Positions 17,819-27,437 of a DNA stretch of 64,000 nucleotides are shown here, piece after piece. Numbering within the stretch: position 1 is the first letter of the stretch; every line of letters begins with the position of its first letter. Under the pieces are notes generated by a model. It worked only from the letters and a program-made list of their open reading frames with translations. It had not been told where the DNA came from and ran no database searches. Location of the stretch: positions 33,914-97,913 of the forward strand of contig CAAEKO010000053.1 of the NCBI GenBank assembly GCA_900756545.1. The letters are read 5' to 3'. Source of the DNA: Clostridia bacterium (GTDB lineage Bacteria > Bacillota > Clostridia > UBA1381). The position numbers and the translations under genes were made by a program.

Positions 17819-18747
17819 TGGCAAAAAGAGCGACAAGAGAATCTTACGGCGCGGCGCTGGCGCAATACGGCAGTGATGAACGGATCGTGGTTTTAGACGC
17901 TGATCTTTCTAAATCCACAAAAACAGAGGTATTCAAAAAGGCGTATCCTGACCGTTTCATTAACGTTGGGATCGCGGAGAGCAATATGATGAGCGTGGCG
18001 GCAGGTCTGGCGGCCAGCGGCAAAATCGCCTTTGCATCCAGCTTTGCTATGTTTGCGGCGGGACGTGCCTTTGAGCAGATTAGAAATTCGATCGGTTATC
18101 CCGGCCTGAACGTAAAGATCGGCGCAACCCACGCGGGGATTTCCGTAGGTGAGGACGGCGCGACCCACCAATGTCTGGAAGATATCGCGCTGATGCGCTC
18201 TATCCCGAACATGGTTGTTATCAATCCTGCGGATGACGTGGAGGCTATGGCCTGCGTAAAGGCGGCTATCGACTGCGAAGGCCCGGTTTATATGCGCTTT
18301 GCCCGGCTGGCAGTGGAGGATGTGAACCCGGCGGATTACCAGTTTGAGCTGGGAAAGGGAGTGACGCTGGCCGAGGGCAGCGATGTAACCCTGATCGGGA
18401 CAGGCCTGATGGTTGCGGAGGCGCTGAAAGCAAGAGAGCTTCTGGCGGCTGAGGGAATCAGCGCCCGGGTAATCAATATCCACACCATAAAGCCTATCGA
18501 CGAAGAGCTGATTACAAAAGCGGCAAAGGAAACCGGCGCTATCGTAACGGCGGAGGAGCATTATATTATGGGCGGATTGGGCAGTGCGGTCTGCGAGGTA
18601 GTTTGTAAAAATGCACCGGCGCCGGTGCGGATCGTGGGAACAGACCGGTTTGGAAAATCCGGAAAGCCGGCGGAATTGTTTGCCGAATATGGCCTGACAG
18701 CGGAAAATATTGCGGAACAGGCGAAAGAAGCGATCAAATTAAAATAA
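17818..18747 (+). CDS. Transketolase, C-terminal subunit
   Basis: Second half of the split transketolase, containing the pyrimidine-binding and C-terminal domains, 309 residues. Visible features are INVGIAESNMMSVAAGLAA with the conserved Glu that activates the thiamine ring, the SFAMFAAGRAFEQIRN segment and the THAGISVGEDGATHQ loop. It is translationally coupled to the N-terminal subunit by a one-base overlap, which fits assembly in equal amounts. Confidence 0.95.
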   Translation: MAKRATRESYGAALAQYGSDERIVVLDADLSKSTKTEVFKKAYPDRFINVGIAESNMMSVAAGLAASGKIAFASSFAMFAAGRAFEQIRNSIGYPGLNVKIGATHAGISVGEDGATHQCLEDIALMRSIPNMVVINPADDVEAMACVKAAIDCEGPVYMRFARLAVEDVNPADYQFELGKGVTLAEGSDVTLIGTGLMVAEALKARELLAAEGISARVINIHTIKPIDEELITKAAKETGAIVTAEEHYIMGGLGSAVCEVVCKNAPAPVRIVGTDRFGKSGKPAELFAEYGLTAENIAEQAKEAIKLK

Positions 18748-18769
18748 AAAATTGCGGGGTGTGTAGTGG

Positions 18770-19300
18770 ATGAAGAAAATAACTGCATTGCTGATGTGTC
18801 TGGTTATGGCCCTGGGGGCGTCTTCTTGCGGAAAAGAAAAGGAGCAGCGGGCCGGGGCGCCGGAGCAAAAGCAGGAGAAAAAGGTATATAAAACTGTTGA
18901 ACCGGAAAAAGTTCTGACTTTGGAAAATGTGTCTGCTGTCGTTTCATACACCCCGGTGCTGGAAAAGAGTAAGTCCGGCAAGGCGTCGACAGCCCTTTAC
19001 CGCAGCGAGCCTGTAGGCAAGGGCGATGTGGTGCAGGTGGATGTTTACCAGCCCAGCGCCAGAGTGACGGAGGACGAGGTGAAAAAGCTCTTTAATGAGG
19101 AAAAGGAAAAGCGTCCCAAGGCGGAGGAAGTCACAGATTTAGGTGTTGAAGCGTTTATCGCGATCCCTTCGATTCATATGATGAAGGACGGCTATTATGT
19201 GAAAATTACTGCCGGTTCCGGCGCGGGAGACGAGCAAAAGGCGCTTTTGAAAGATGCGGCGCAGACTGCGCTTGTGAACTTAAATGAGCTTTTGAAATAA
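18770..19300 (+). CDS. Putative lipoprotein of unknown function
   Basis: A 176-residue protein with a short lysine-rich start, a hydrophobic core and the lipobox LGASSC, so it should be anchored outside the membrane. The mature region is highly charged (KEKEQRAGAPEQKQEKK), followed by a compact domain with alternating beta-like and helical segments. No recognisable family motif is seen. It lies 22 bases after the transketolase and 15 bases before purL. Confidence 0.7.
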   Translation: MKKITALLMCLVMALGASSCGKEKEQRAGAPEQKQEKKVYKTVEPEKVLTLENVSAVVSYTPVLEKSKSGKASTALYRSEPVGKGDVVQVDVYQPSARVTEDEVKKLFNEEKEKRPKAEEVTDLGVEAFIAIPSIHMMKDGYYVKITAGSGAGDEQKALLKDAAQTALVNLNELLK

Positions 19301-19315
19301 AAACGGAGGACAGAA

Positions 19316-22300
19316 ATGGAACAGGTCAGAAGAATTTATGTGGAAAAGAAGCCGGGCTTCGACGTGGAAGCCAAGGGAGTTTTGGCGGATCTGCGGGAGA
19401 ATCTTTCTCTGGCGGGGCTGGAGGATGTAAGAGTCGTCAACCGGTACGATATTTCAGGACTTTCCCAGGAGGAATATGAGCGGGCAAAGCCGCTTGTGTT
19501 TTATGAGCCGCCGGTGGATAATGCTTACGATGAGGAAATCGTTCCAGACAGCGGCGCGCAGGTATTCGCGGTGGAATACCTGCCGGGCCAGTTTGACCAG
19601 CGGGCGGCTTCCGCGGAGGAGTGTGTGTCTATCCTGACGGAAAAGGAGCGGCCCCTGGTGCGCTCCGCAAAGGTTTATATCCTGAAAGGGATTTCCTCGT
19701 CGGAGCTGGAACGGGTAAAAAAATACCTGATTAACCCAGTGGAAGCCAGGGAAGCGTCTTTGGATAAGCCGGAAAGTCTGGTTATGGAAACAGAACAGCC
19801 GGCGGATGTAGCTGTTGTTACAGGGTTCATTCACATGGACGAGAAGGGGCTGTCCGCATTGCTGGCGGAAATGGGGTTTGCCATGGACTTGGACGACCTG
19901 CTGTTTTGTCAGGAATATTTTAAAAATACGGAGAAACGCGATCCCACAGTGACTGAGCTGCGGATGATTGATACATATTGGTCGGATCATTGCCGGCATA
20001 CCACATTTTCTACCAAAATTAATAACGTACATGTACCAGATGGAAAATACGCGGATATTATCCGGGACGCATACGCGGAATATTTAGCGGCGAAAAAAGA
20101 GCTGTATACATCGGATCGGGATACCTGCCTGATGAACATGGCGACGATTATTGTAAAACAACTGAAAAAAGCGGGAAAATTGAAGGAGATTGACGAGTCA
20201 GAGGAAATTAACGCGTGCAGCATTGTTGTTGATGTGGACGTTGACGGAAAAACTGAGCCCTGGCTTATTATGTTTAAAAACGAAACCCATAATCATCCTA
20301 CGGAAATCGAACCCTTCGGCGGCGCGGCAACCTGCCTCGGGGGTGCGATCCGTGATCCGCTGTCCGGGCGATCCTATGTGTATCAGGCTATGCGCGTTAC
20401 CGGCAGCGGCGACCCGCGGGCGACCTATGCTCAAACCCATGCCGGCAAGCTGATGCAGAGAAAAATCACCACCGGCGCGGCGGCGGGGTATTCCTCCTAT
20501 GGAAACCAAATCGGCCTTGCTACCGGGCAGGTTGCGGAAATTTATGATGAAGGCTATATTGCGAAACGTATGGAGATCGGCGCGGTGATCGGTGCGGCGC
20601 CGAAGAAGAACGTGATTCGCCAAACGCCGGAGGACGGGGATGTGATTATCCTTTTGGGAGGCCGGACGGGCCGGGATGGCTGCGGCGGCGCCACAGGCTC
20701 CTCCAAAGCGCATACGGAGGAGTCCATCATGACCTGCGGCAGTGAGGTGCAGAAGGGGAATCCGCCGGTTGAACGGAAAATCCAGCGCTTGTTCCGGGAT
20801 GAAAAGGTGACTACCCTGATTAAACGGTGTAATGATTTTGGTGCGGGCGGCGTGTCTGTGGCTATCGGCGAACTGGCTGACGGTCTTGTGATTGATCTGG
20901 ATCGGGTTCCGAAAAAATATGATGGGCTGGACGGAACGGAGCTTGCGATCAGTGAGTCCCAGGAACGGATGGCAGTGGTTGTCCGGGCGGCTGACGCGGA
21001 GAAGTTTATCGCCTTTGCCCATGACGAAAACCTGGAGGCTACTATTGTTGCAACTGTGACGGAAGAAGCGCGCTTGATTATGCATTGGCGCGGCAAGACG
21101 GTTTGTGATATTGCCCGGGCGTTTTTGAATACCAACGGCGCTACTAAAAATACCGATATCGAGGTGGTTCTGCCGGACGAAACTGCACCGTTCTTCCGGA
21201 CGGAGGAAACAGCGGACGTCCATGCAAAGTGGCTGGAAATGCTGGGAGACTTGAATGTTTGTTCACAAAAGGGGCTTTGCGAGCGGTTTGACTCCACAAT
21301 CGGCGCGAATACGGTGCTGATGCCCTTTGGCGGCAAATACCAGCTGACACCTATGGACGGCATGGCGGCAAAGGTTCCGGTGCTGGAGGGTGAAACCAAT
21401 ACGGCGACAGTCATGAGCTTTGGTTATAACCCGAAGCTGTCGAAATGGAGCCAGTATCATGGCGCAGTTTACGCAATCGTAGAATCTGTGTCGAAAGCGG
21501 TGGCTTTGGGTGCGGATTATCAGAAAATATATTTGACATTCCAGGAGTATTTTGAACGGCTGGGAACTGATCCGAAACGGTGGGGAAAACCCTTTGCCGC
21601 GCTTTTGGGCGCGTATAAGACTCAGCTTGCTCTTGGAATCGCGGCAATCGGCGGCAAGGACTCCATGAGCGGGAGCTTCAATGATCTGGATGTACCGCCG
21701 ACGCTGACCTCCTTTGCGGTTGCGCCGGTCGAGGCGGACAAGGTAGTTTCCCAGGAGTTGAAAGCGTATGATTCCAAGCTGCTCCTGTTCAGACTTAAGC
21801 GGGACGGCAACGACCTGCCTGATTTTGAGAAACTGAAAAAGATGTACGCGGAGATTTATAACCTTGTGCAGGCCGGAAAGATACGTTCAGCCGCTGTCGT
21901 TAAGGGTTTTGGACTGGCGGAAACTGTGTCCAAAATGGCATTCGGCAATAAAATCGGTGTGCGTATGGCAGACAGTGTGAACACGGCGGCCCTGTTCTCT
22001 GCGGATATCGGTTCGATCCTTGTGGAAACTAATTTGGAAACAAATGCTGAATACGCTATAGAAATCGGGTGGACGCAGGAAAAAGAAACATTGGAGGCTG
22101 CGGGCGCTCAAATCCATCTTGACGAGGCTATCACGGCGTGGACAAAGCCGTTGGAAAAGGTGTTCCCCACAAAAGCAGGAAGCTTTACGGCAATGCCGGA
22201 AACCTATAGCTTTGAAGGCTGCAGTCCGGTGGTCGCGAAGGAAAAGTTTGCAAAACCTCGTATATTCATCCCGGTATTCCCCGGCACGAACTGTGAATAC

Positions 22301-23050
22301 GATACTGCCCGGGCGTTTGTGCGGGCCGGCGGCGCGCCGGATGTATTCGTGATTCGGAATCTGGATTCGGATGATATCGCGTATTCTATGCGGGAGATGA
22401 AAAAACGTATTGATCAGGCGCAGATCATTATGCTGCCCGGCGGATTTTCCGGCGGAGATGAACCGGATGGCTCGGGCAAATTTATCGCCACAGCCTTTCG
22501 GAACGTGCTGGTCAAGGATGCGGTGATGAAGCTCTTGAAAAACAGGGACGGCCTGATGCTGGGAATCTGCAATGGTTTTCAGGCGCTTATCAAGCTGGGG
22601 CTTGTACCTTACGGCGAGATCCTGGATTTGGACGATTCGTTCCCAACGCTGACCTTCAATACACTGGGCCGGCATGTGTCCTGCATGGTGCGGACAAGGA
22701 TCGCTTCGAATAAATCCCCGTGGCTTGCCAATGTGAAAACGGGCGACGCCCACATGGTGGCCGTTTCTCATGGAGAGGGACGATTTATCGCGACAGAGGA
22801 ACAGGTGAGAAAACTGGCCGAAAACGGGCAGATCGCCACCCAGTACGTGGATTATTCGGATAAAGCCACCTATGATATCCGCTATAATCCCAACGGCTCT
22901 GTTTCCGCGATTGAGGGCATTACCAGCCCGGATGGCCGGATATTGGGCAAAATGGGACACTCGGAGCGTATGGGAAAGGATATTTTCCAGAACATTCCCG
23001 GAGAGAAGGATCAAATGATTTTCAAATCCGGTGTGGAATATTTCAAATAA
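19316..23050 (+). CDS. purL: Phosphoribosylformylglycinamidine synthase, single-chain
   Basis: Converts FGAR and glutamine to FGAM in purine synthesis. The 1244-residue chain fuses the synthase and glutaminase parts, unlike the PurL/PurQ/PurS split of Bacillus. The synthase shows TYWSDHCRHTTF, NETHNHPTEIEPFGGAATCLGG and NDFGAGGVSVAIGEL. The C-terminal class I amidotransferase domain has PGGFSGGDEPDGSGK, the nucleophile Cys in GICNGFQALIKLGL and the His-Glu pair in the closing region. GGAGG precedes ATG 19316. No other pur gene is nearby. Confidence 0.96.
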   Translation: MEQVRRIYVEKKPGFDVEAKGVLADLRENLSLAGLEDVRVVNRYDISGLSQEEYERAKPLVFYEPPVDNAYDEEIVPDSGAQVFAVEYLPGQFDQRAASAEECVSILTEKERPLVRSAKVYILKGISSSELERVKKYLINPVEAREASLDKPESLVMETEQPADVAVVTGFIHMDEKGLSALLAEMGFAMDLDDLLFCQEYFKNTEKRDPTVTELRMIDTYWSDHCRHTTFSTKINNVHVPDGKYADIIRDAYAEYLAAKKELYTSDRDTCLMNMATIIVKQLKKAGKLKEIDESEEINACSIVVDVDVDGKTEPWLIMFKNETHNHPTEIEPFGGAATCLGGAIRDPLSGRSYVYQAMRVTGSGDPRATYAQTHAGKLMQRKITTGAAAGYSSYGNQIGLATGQVAEIYDEGYIAKRMEIGAVIGAAPKKNVIRQTPEDGDVIILLGGRTGRDGCGGATGSSKAHTEESIMTCGSEVQKGNPPVERKIQRLFRDEKVTTLIKRCNDFGAGGVSVAIGELADGLVIDLDRVPKKYDGLDGTELAISESQERMAVVVRAADAEKFIAFAHDENLEATIVATVTEEARLIMHWRGKTVCDIARAFLNTNGATKNTDIEVVLPDETAPFFRTEETADVHAKWLEMLGDLNVCSQKGLCERFDSTIGANTVLMPFGGKYQLTPMDGMAAKVPVLEGETNTATVMSFGYNPKLSKWSQYHGAVYAIVESVSKAVALGADYQKIYLTFQEYFERLGTDPKRWGKPFAALLGAYKTQLALGIAAIGGKDSMSGSFNDLDVPPTLTSFAVAPVEADKVVSQELKAYDSKLLLFRLKRDGNDLPDFEKLKKMYAEIYNLVQAGKIRSAAVVKGFGLAETVSKMAFGNKIGVRMADSVNTAALFSADIGSILVETNLETNAEYAIEIGWTQEKETLEAAGAQIHLDEAITAWTKPLEKVFPTKAGSFTAMPETYSFEGCSPVVAKEKFAKPRIFIPVFPGTNCEYDTARAFVRAGGAPDVFVIRNLDSDDIAYSMREMKKRIDQAQIIMLPGGFSGGDEPDGSGKFIATAFRNVLVKDAVMKLLKNRDGLMLGICNGFQALIKLGLVPYGEILDLDDSFPTLTFNTLGRHVSCMVRTRIASNKSPWLANVKTGDAHMVAVSHGEGRFIATEEQVRKLAENGQIATQYVDYSDKATYDIRYNPNGSVSAIEGITSPDGRILGKMGHSERMGKDIFQNIPGEKDQMIFKSGVEYFK

Positions 23051-23059
23051 GGTTGGAAA

Positions 23060-23090
23060 GGACGGCGTCTGTATGACGCCGTCCGCATTT
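23060..23090 (+). terminator. Hairpin after purL
   Basis: A perfect 10-bp stem GGACGGCGTC/GACGCCGTCC (23060-23069 with 23075-23084) is followed by GCATTTTCG. It is likely a partial terminator between purL and polC. Confidence 0.6.
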
Positions 23091-23114
23091 TCGTGGTCAG
23101 TAAAGGAGAAATCT

Positions 23115-26100
23115 ATGAAGCCAAATATCGGCATTGTTTTCCCGGGAATCAAGAATCCGGAAATGGCCGAAAAAAGCATTCAGAAAATAAAAATATCACG
23201 GCATCGTCGGAAAATGGAGGTCTTTCTGGAGGAGGAAGCGGCGCAGGAGGCCGTGCAAAAGCTGGAGGAACAGCTCAGGCGGGGGTACCGGCTTTCCAGC
23301 GTACATGTGGTAGACAGCCGGGAGGCGAAGCTTGCTCGGGAACAGGCGCAAGCCCTCCGTATGCAGGAGACAGAAAAGCAGGAAGAAGGCGGAGGCGTTC
23401 AGGAGGCGGTAACGGCACGGAAAAAAAGGGTCATCATAGACCTGGGCAAGGCGCAGATTACAGAAATGATTTACGGCAGCGCAATCCGGGACGCCCTTGT
23501 GCCTATTTCTTCTATTGACGAAAACGCAGATAAGGTCTGCTTTGCCGGAGAGATTTTCGGGATTGAGTATAAGGACATCAAGAGCAGGAAAACGGAGAAG
23601 GAATTTCATATTGTTATGCTGGACGTAACGGATTATGAGGACTCTATTTCCGTGCAAATGTTCATGAATAAATCGGAGTCCGATGACGAAGCGTTTAATG
23701 CACTGCGCTCCAAACTAAAGAAGGGGATGCGGATCGTAGTCCGGGGCCGGGCACAGTATAATGAATATGCCAAGGAAGTGGTTGTGTCGGCCAATGCTAT
23801 CGGCGAAACCCTGAAAGAAGAGGAACGCATGGACTGCGCGGAGGAAAAGCGGGTAGAGCTGCACCTGCATACCCAGATGTCCGCTATGGACGCGGTCTCC
23901 GCAACAAAGGATTTGATCAACAGGGCTGTGAAGTGGGGGCATAAGGCTATTGCCATCACAGATCATGGCGTAGTGCAGTCTTATCCTGACGCGATGAAAG
24001 CCTCTGATAATAATGAAAAAATCAAGGTGCTGTATGGGGTAGAGGGCTATCTAATTGACGACAGCGCCAGAATCATTTATGACGCCGGCGGAGAAACCAT
24101 AGATAACAGCTTTGTTGTTTTTGATATTGAAACCACAGGCCTGGATAAAAATAAAAATAATATTACGGAAATCGGCGCGGTCAAGGTAGAAAATGGCGTC
24201 ATTACGGATAAATGGTCTACCTTTGTGAATCCGGGGGAGCCGATTCCACAGAAAATTGTGGAGCTGACCAGCATTACGGATGAAATGGTGAAGGACGCGC
24301 CGTCCATCGGGGAGATTCTGCCGGATTTTCTGGAATTCTGTAAAGGATGCGTGCTGGTAGCCCATAACGCCCGGTTTGATGTGGGTTTTATGAAAGCGGC
24401 CGCCAAACGGTGTCAAACCCCCTTTGACTTTGCATATCTGGATACGCTCCAGCTAGCCCGTTGTTTATATCCCCAGCTGGCAAACCATAAGCTGAATAAC
24501 CTGACCCGGCATCTGAACATCATGCTGGAAAACCACCATAGGGCGGTAGACGACGCGAAGGCTACCGCGGATATTTTTGTCAAGATGCTGAAGGAATTGC
24601 GGGAGCAGGGAAAAACGGAGCTGGCGGCGCTGAACCGCCAGTTTGACCTTGCCCAGGCGGCGAAACGGAATAAAGCTTATCATATAATCCTGCTGGCAAA
24701 AAATGAGACAGGGATACGGCATATTTATGAAATGGTATCCGATTCCCATTTGAAGTATTTCTTCCGTACGCCGCGTATTCCCAAGAGCCTGCTTACAGAA
24801 AAACGGGAAGGGCTGATAATCGGTTCGGCCTGCGAAGCCGGAGAGCTGTTCCGGGCGGTGGTAGCCGGGGAACCAGACCAGGAGCTGGAGCGGATCGCCT
24901 CATTTTATGACTATCTGGAGATCCAGCCTATTGGGAACAACGCTTATATGAAGCGGGAGGAGGAGTTTGCGGATATTCAGACAGACGAAGACCTCCAAAG
25001 GCTGAATCAAAAAATCGTAGAGCTGGGAGAAAGAATGAATAAGCCAGTAGCGGCAACATGTGATGTACACTTTCTGGATCAGGAAGGCGCCAATTATCGG
25101 AAAATTCTGATGCACTATAAGGGCTTTAAGGACGCCGACCAACAAGCGCCGCTGTTTTTTCGGACAACGGAGGAGATGCTGGCGGAATTTGCATATCTGG
25201 GCGAGCAAAAGGCCTATGAGGTGGTTGTTACGAACACCAATAAAATTGCGGACATGATCGAGCCGGTGCGCCCAATCCCGAAAAAGAAATGCCCGCCGGA
25301 AATTGAGGGCGCACAGGAAGGGATTATTGCAGATTCCAATCGGAAGGCAAAGGAAATTTACGGCGATCCGCTGCCGAAGCTGGTACAGGACCGCCTGGAT
25401 AAGGAGCTGCACTCTATTACCACATACGGTTTTTCCGTTATGTACAAAATCGCCCAGGAGCTTGTGCGCAAGTCATTGAGCGATGGTTATCTGGTAGGCT
25501 CCCGTGGGTCGGTAGGCTCGTCCTTTGTGGCGTTTTTGTCAGATATCACAGAAGTCAATTCCCTGCCGCCCCATTATATCTGCCCGAACTGCAAAAACTC
25601 CGAGTTTATCCAGGATGGCACAGGAATTTCCGGGTGCGACCTGCCAGATAAAAAATGCCCGGTCTGCGGTACGGATTATAAAAAAGACGGCCACGATATT
25701 CCCTTTGAAACCTTTCTGGGCTTCAAGGGGGACAAGGAGCCGGATATAGACTTGAACTTTTCCGGCGATTACCAGCCGGTCATCCATAAATATACGGAAA
25801 CCTATTTTGGCGAGGGGTTTGTGTTCCGTGCGGGCACGATCGGTACGGTAGCGGAAAAAACAGCATATGGTTATGTGAAGAAATATTCGGAGGAAAAAGG
25901 GATCAGGATTCGTAACGCGGAAATGAAACGCCTTGCGGCGGGCTGTGTCGGCGTAAAGCGGACAAGCGGCCAGCATCCGGGCGGAATTATTGTCGTGCCG
26001 CATAAAAATAATATCCACGAATTCTGTCCAGTGCAGCATCCAGCGGACGATCCCAATTCGGATATCGTTACCACCCATTTCGATTACCACTCTATCGACC

Positions 26101-27170
26101 AGAATCTTTTAAAGCTGGACGAGCTGGGGCACGATGATCCTACAGTCATCAAGATGCTTCAGGATTTAACGGGGCTTGACCCCCAGACTATCCCGCTGGA
26201 CGATCAGGAAACCATGAGCCTGTTTACCTCTACAGACGCACTGCGTCTGAACTGTGATATCGGAACTCCCGTAGGGACTTATGGGATTCCCGAATTTGGA
26301 ACGAAATTTGTGCGGCAGATGCTGGTGGATACCAAGCCTACGACCTTTGCGGAGCTGGTGCGGATTTCCGGCCTGTCTCATGGTACGGATGTGTGGCTGA
26401 ACAACGCCCAGGATTATATCCGGGCCGGGGTGACCACGCTGTCCGGTGCAATCTGTACCCGTGACGATATCATGCTCTATTTGATCCATATGGGCGTAGA
26501 GGCGGGGCACGCATTTAAGATCATGGAAAGCGTCCGCAAAGGCAAAGGCCTCAAGCCGGAGGATGAAGAGGCCATGAAGGCCGCCAATGTGCCGGACTGG
26601 TATATCGAATCCTGTAAGAAAATAAAATATATGTTCCCGAAAGCCCACGCGGTGGCGTATGTGACGATGGCCTTCCGCATCGCGTATTACAAGGTGCATA
26701 AACCAAAGGCGTTTTATATCGCCTATTATTCCGTCCGGGCGGATGATTTTGACGCGTCCATCATGGCAAACGGTATGAAGGCGGCACAAGACGCTATGGG
26801 AGAGCTTTTGCAAAAAAAGAAGAATAATACCATTTCGCCTAAAGAAGAAAATCTGATCCCGATTCTAGAAATATGCATAGAAATGTATGCCCGGGGAATT
26901 GAATTTGTGCCTGTAGATCTGTACCGTTCCCATGCGGTGAATTTTCAGGATGTGGAGGAAGGAATACTTGCGCCCCTGAACGCATTGCCGGGAATGGGCG
27001 AAAACGCGGCCAGAAGCATTATGGAGGCCAGGGAGCAGGGGCCGTTTAAAACCGTAGAGGACCTGCGCCTGCGTACCGGCATTACAAAATCCAATATAGA
27101 GCTTTTGCAGGAAAATCATTGCCTGGATGGCTTGCCTGATAAGGATCAGGTATCCCTGTTTGATATGTAA
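23115..27170 (+). CDS. polC: DNA polymerase III alpha subunit, PolC type
   Basis: Replicative polymerase of low-GC Gram-positive bacteria with a built-in proofreading exonuclease. ATG 23115 follows AAGGAGAA; the frame extends upstream but without a start signal. The order is an N-terminal region with an OB-fold, the PHP domain (VELHLHTQMSAMDAV, AITDHGVVQ), an exonuclease inserted in it (FVVFDIETTGLD, HNARFDVGFM, HRAVDDAKATADI), the polymerase core (GSRGSVGSSFVAF, PDIDLNFSGDYQP), a zinc-binding cysteine cluster (ICPNCKN...CPVCG) and a C-terminal helix-hairpin-helix region. At 1351 residues it is somewhat shorter than Bacillus PolC; the difference is probably at the N-terminus. Confidence 0.97.
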   Translation: MKPNIGIVFPGIKNPEMAEKSIQKIKISRHRRKMEVFLEEEAAQEAVQKLEEQLRRGYRLSSVHVVDSREAKLAREQAQALRMQETEKQEEGGGVQEAVTARKKRVIIDLGKAQITEMIYGSAIRDALVPISSIDENADKVCFAGEIFGIEYKDIKSRKTEKEFHIVMLDVTDYEDSISVQMFMNKSESDDEAFNALRSKLKKGMRIVVRGRAQYNEYAKEVVVSANAIGETLKEEERMDCAEEKRVELHLHTQMSAMDAVSATKDLINRAVKWGHKAIAITDHGVVQSYPDAMKASDNNEKIKVLYGVEGYLIDDSARIIYDAGGETIDNSFVVFDIETTGLDKNKNNITEIGAVKVENGVITDKWSTFVNPGEPIPQKIVELTSITDEMVKDAPSIGEILPDFLEFCKGCVLVAHNARFDVGFMKAAAKRCQTPFDFAYLDTLQLARCLYPQLANHKLNNLTRHLNIMLENHHRAVDDAKATADIFVKMLKELREQGKTELAALNRQFDLAQAAKRNKAYHIILLAKNETGIRHIYEMVSDSHLKYFFRTPRIPKSLLTEKREGLIIGSACEAGELFRAVVAGEPDQELERIASFYDYLEIQPIGNNAYMKREEEFADIQTDEDLQRLNQKIVELGERMNKPVAATCDVHFLDQEGANYRKILMHYKGFKDADQQAPLFFRTTEEMLAEFAYLGEQKAYEVVVTNTNKIADMIEPVRPIPKKKCPPEIEGAQEGIIADSNRKAKEIYGDPLPKLVQDRLDKELHSITTYGFSVMYKIAQELVRKSLSDGYLVGSRGSVGSSFVAFLSDITEVNSLPPHYICPNCKNSEFIQDGTGISGCDLPDKKCPVCGTDYKKDGHDIPFETFLGFKGDKEPDIDLNFSGDYQPVIHKYTETYFGEGFVFRAGTIGTVAEKTAYGYVKKYSEEKGIRIRNAEMKRLAAGCVGVKRTSGQHPGGIIVVPHKNNIHEFCPVQHPADDPNSDIVTTHFDYHSIDQNLLKLDELGHDDPTVIKMLQDLTGLDPQTIPLDDQETMSLFTSTDALRLNCDIGTPVGTYGIPEFGTKFVRQMLVDTKPTTFAELVRISGLSHGTDVWLNNAQDYIRAGVTTLSGAICTRDDIMLYLIHMGVEAGHAFKIMESVRKGKGLKPEDEEAMKAANVPDWYIESCKKIKYMFPKAHAVAYVTMAFRIAYYKVHKPKAFYIAYYSVRADDFDASIMANGMKAAQDAMGELLQKKKNNTISPKEENLIPILEICIEMYARGIEFVPVDLYRSHAVNFQDVEEGILAPLNALPGMGENAARSIMEAREQGPFKTVEDLRLRTGITKSNIELLQENHCLDGLPDKDQVSLFDM

Positions 27171-27184
27171 GCAGAAATGCAGTC

Positions 27185-27213
27185 TTGACAAAGCTGCCGG
27201 GATGTACTATAAT
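27185..27213 (+). promoter_or_regulatory. Promoter for the TPP-riboswitch/thiC transcript
   Basis: TTGACA (27185-27190), 17-base spacer, TATAAT (27208-27213), directly upstream of the aptamer. Confidence 0.88.
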
Positions 27214-27221
27214 AAAAGAAA

Positions 27222-27337
27222 AAAGGGGAGCTCGTGTCCGGGCTGAGAGGAAGTAATGAACTTCGACCCTGAAACCTGATTTGGGTAATGCCAACGTAGG
27301 GACGCAGATAGACGCCCGTGTTGGGCGTCATTTTTTC
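27222..27337 (+). promoter_or_regulatory. TPP riboswitch with intrinsic terminator, upstream of thiC
   Basis: The aptamer has all canonical parts: GGGCTGAGAGG of the pyrimidine arm, CTTCGACCCTGAAACCTG, then TTTGGGTAATGCCAACG and GTAGGGA of the pyrophosphate arm. A terminator hairpin GACGCCC/GGGCGTC (27311-27317 with 27323-27329) plus six T residues follows, so high TPP should shut off thiC. Confidence 0.96.
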
Positions 27338-27437
27338 ATTGCTTTTTTAAAAAGAAAAGAATTGCTTGTATGCCCATAGCTTGAAACGCACATGGATGCA
27401 AGAAAAAATACACAATAGTAGGAAGGAGCGGGCGATA

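Noticed and set aside
21887..23179. A 430-codon minus-strand frame opposite purL
   Set aside because: Shadow of the GC-rich purL coding pattern; no family features and no start signal.
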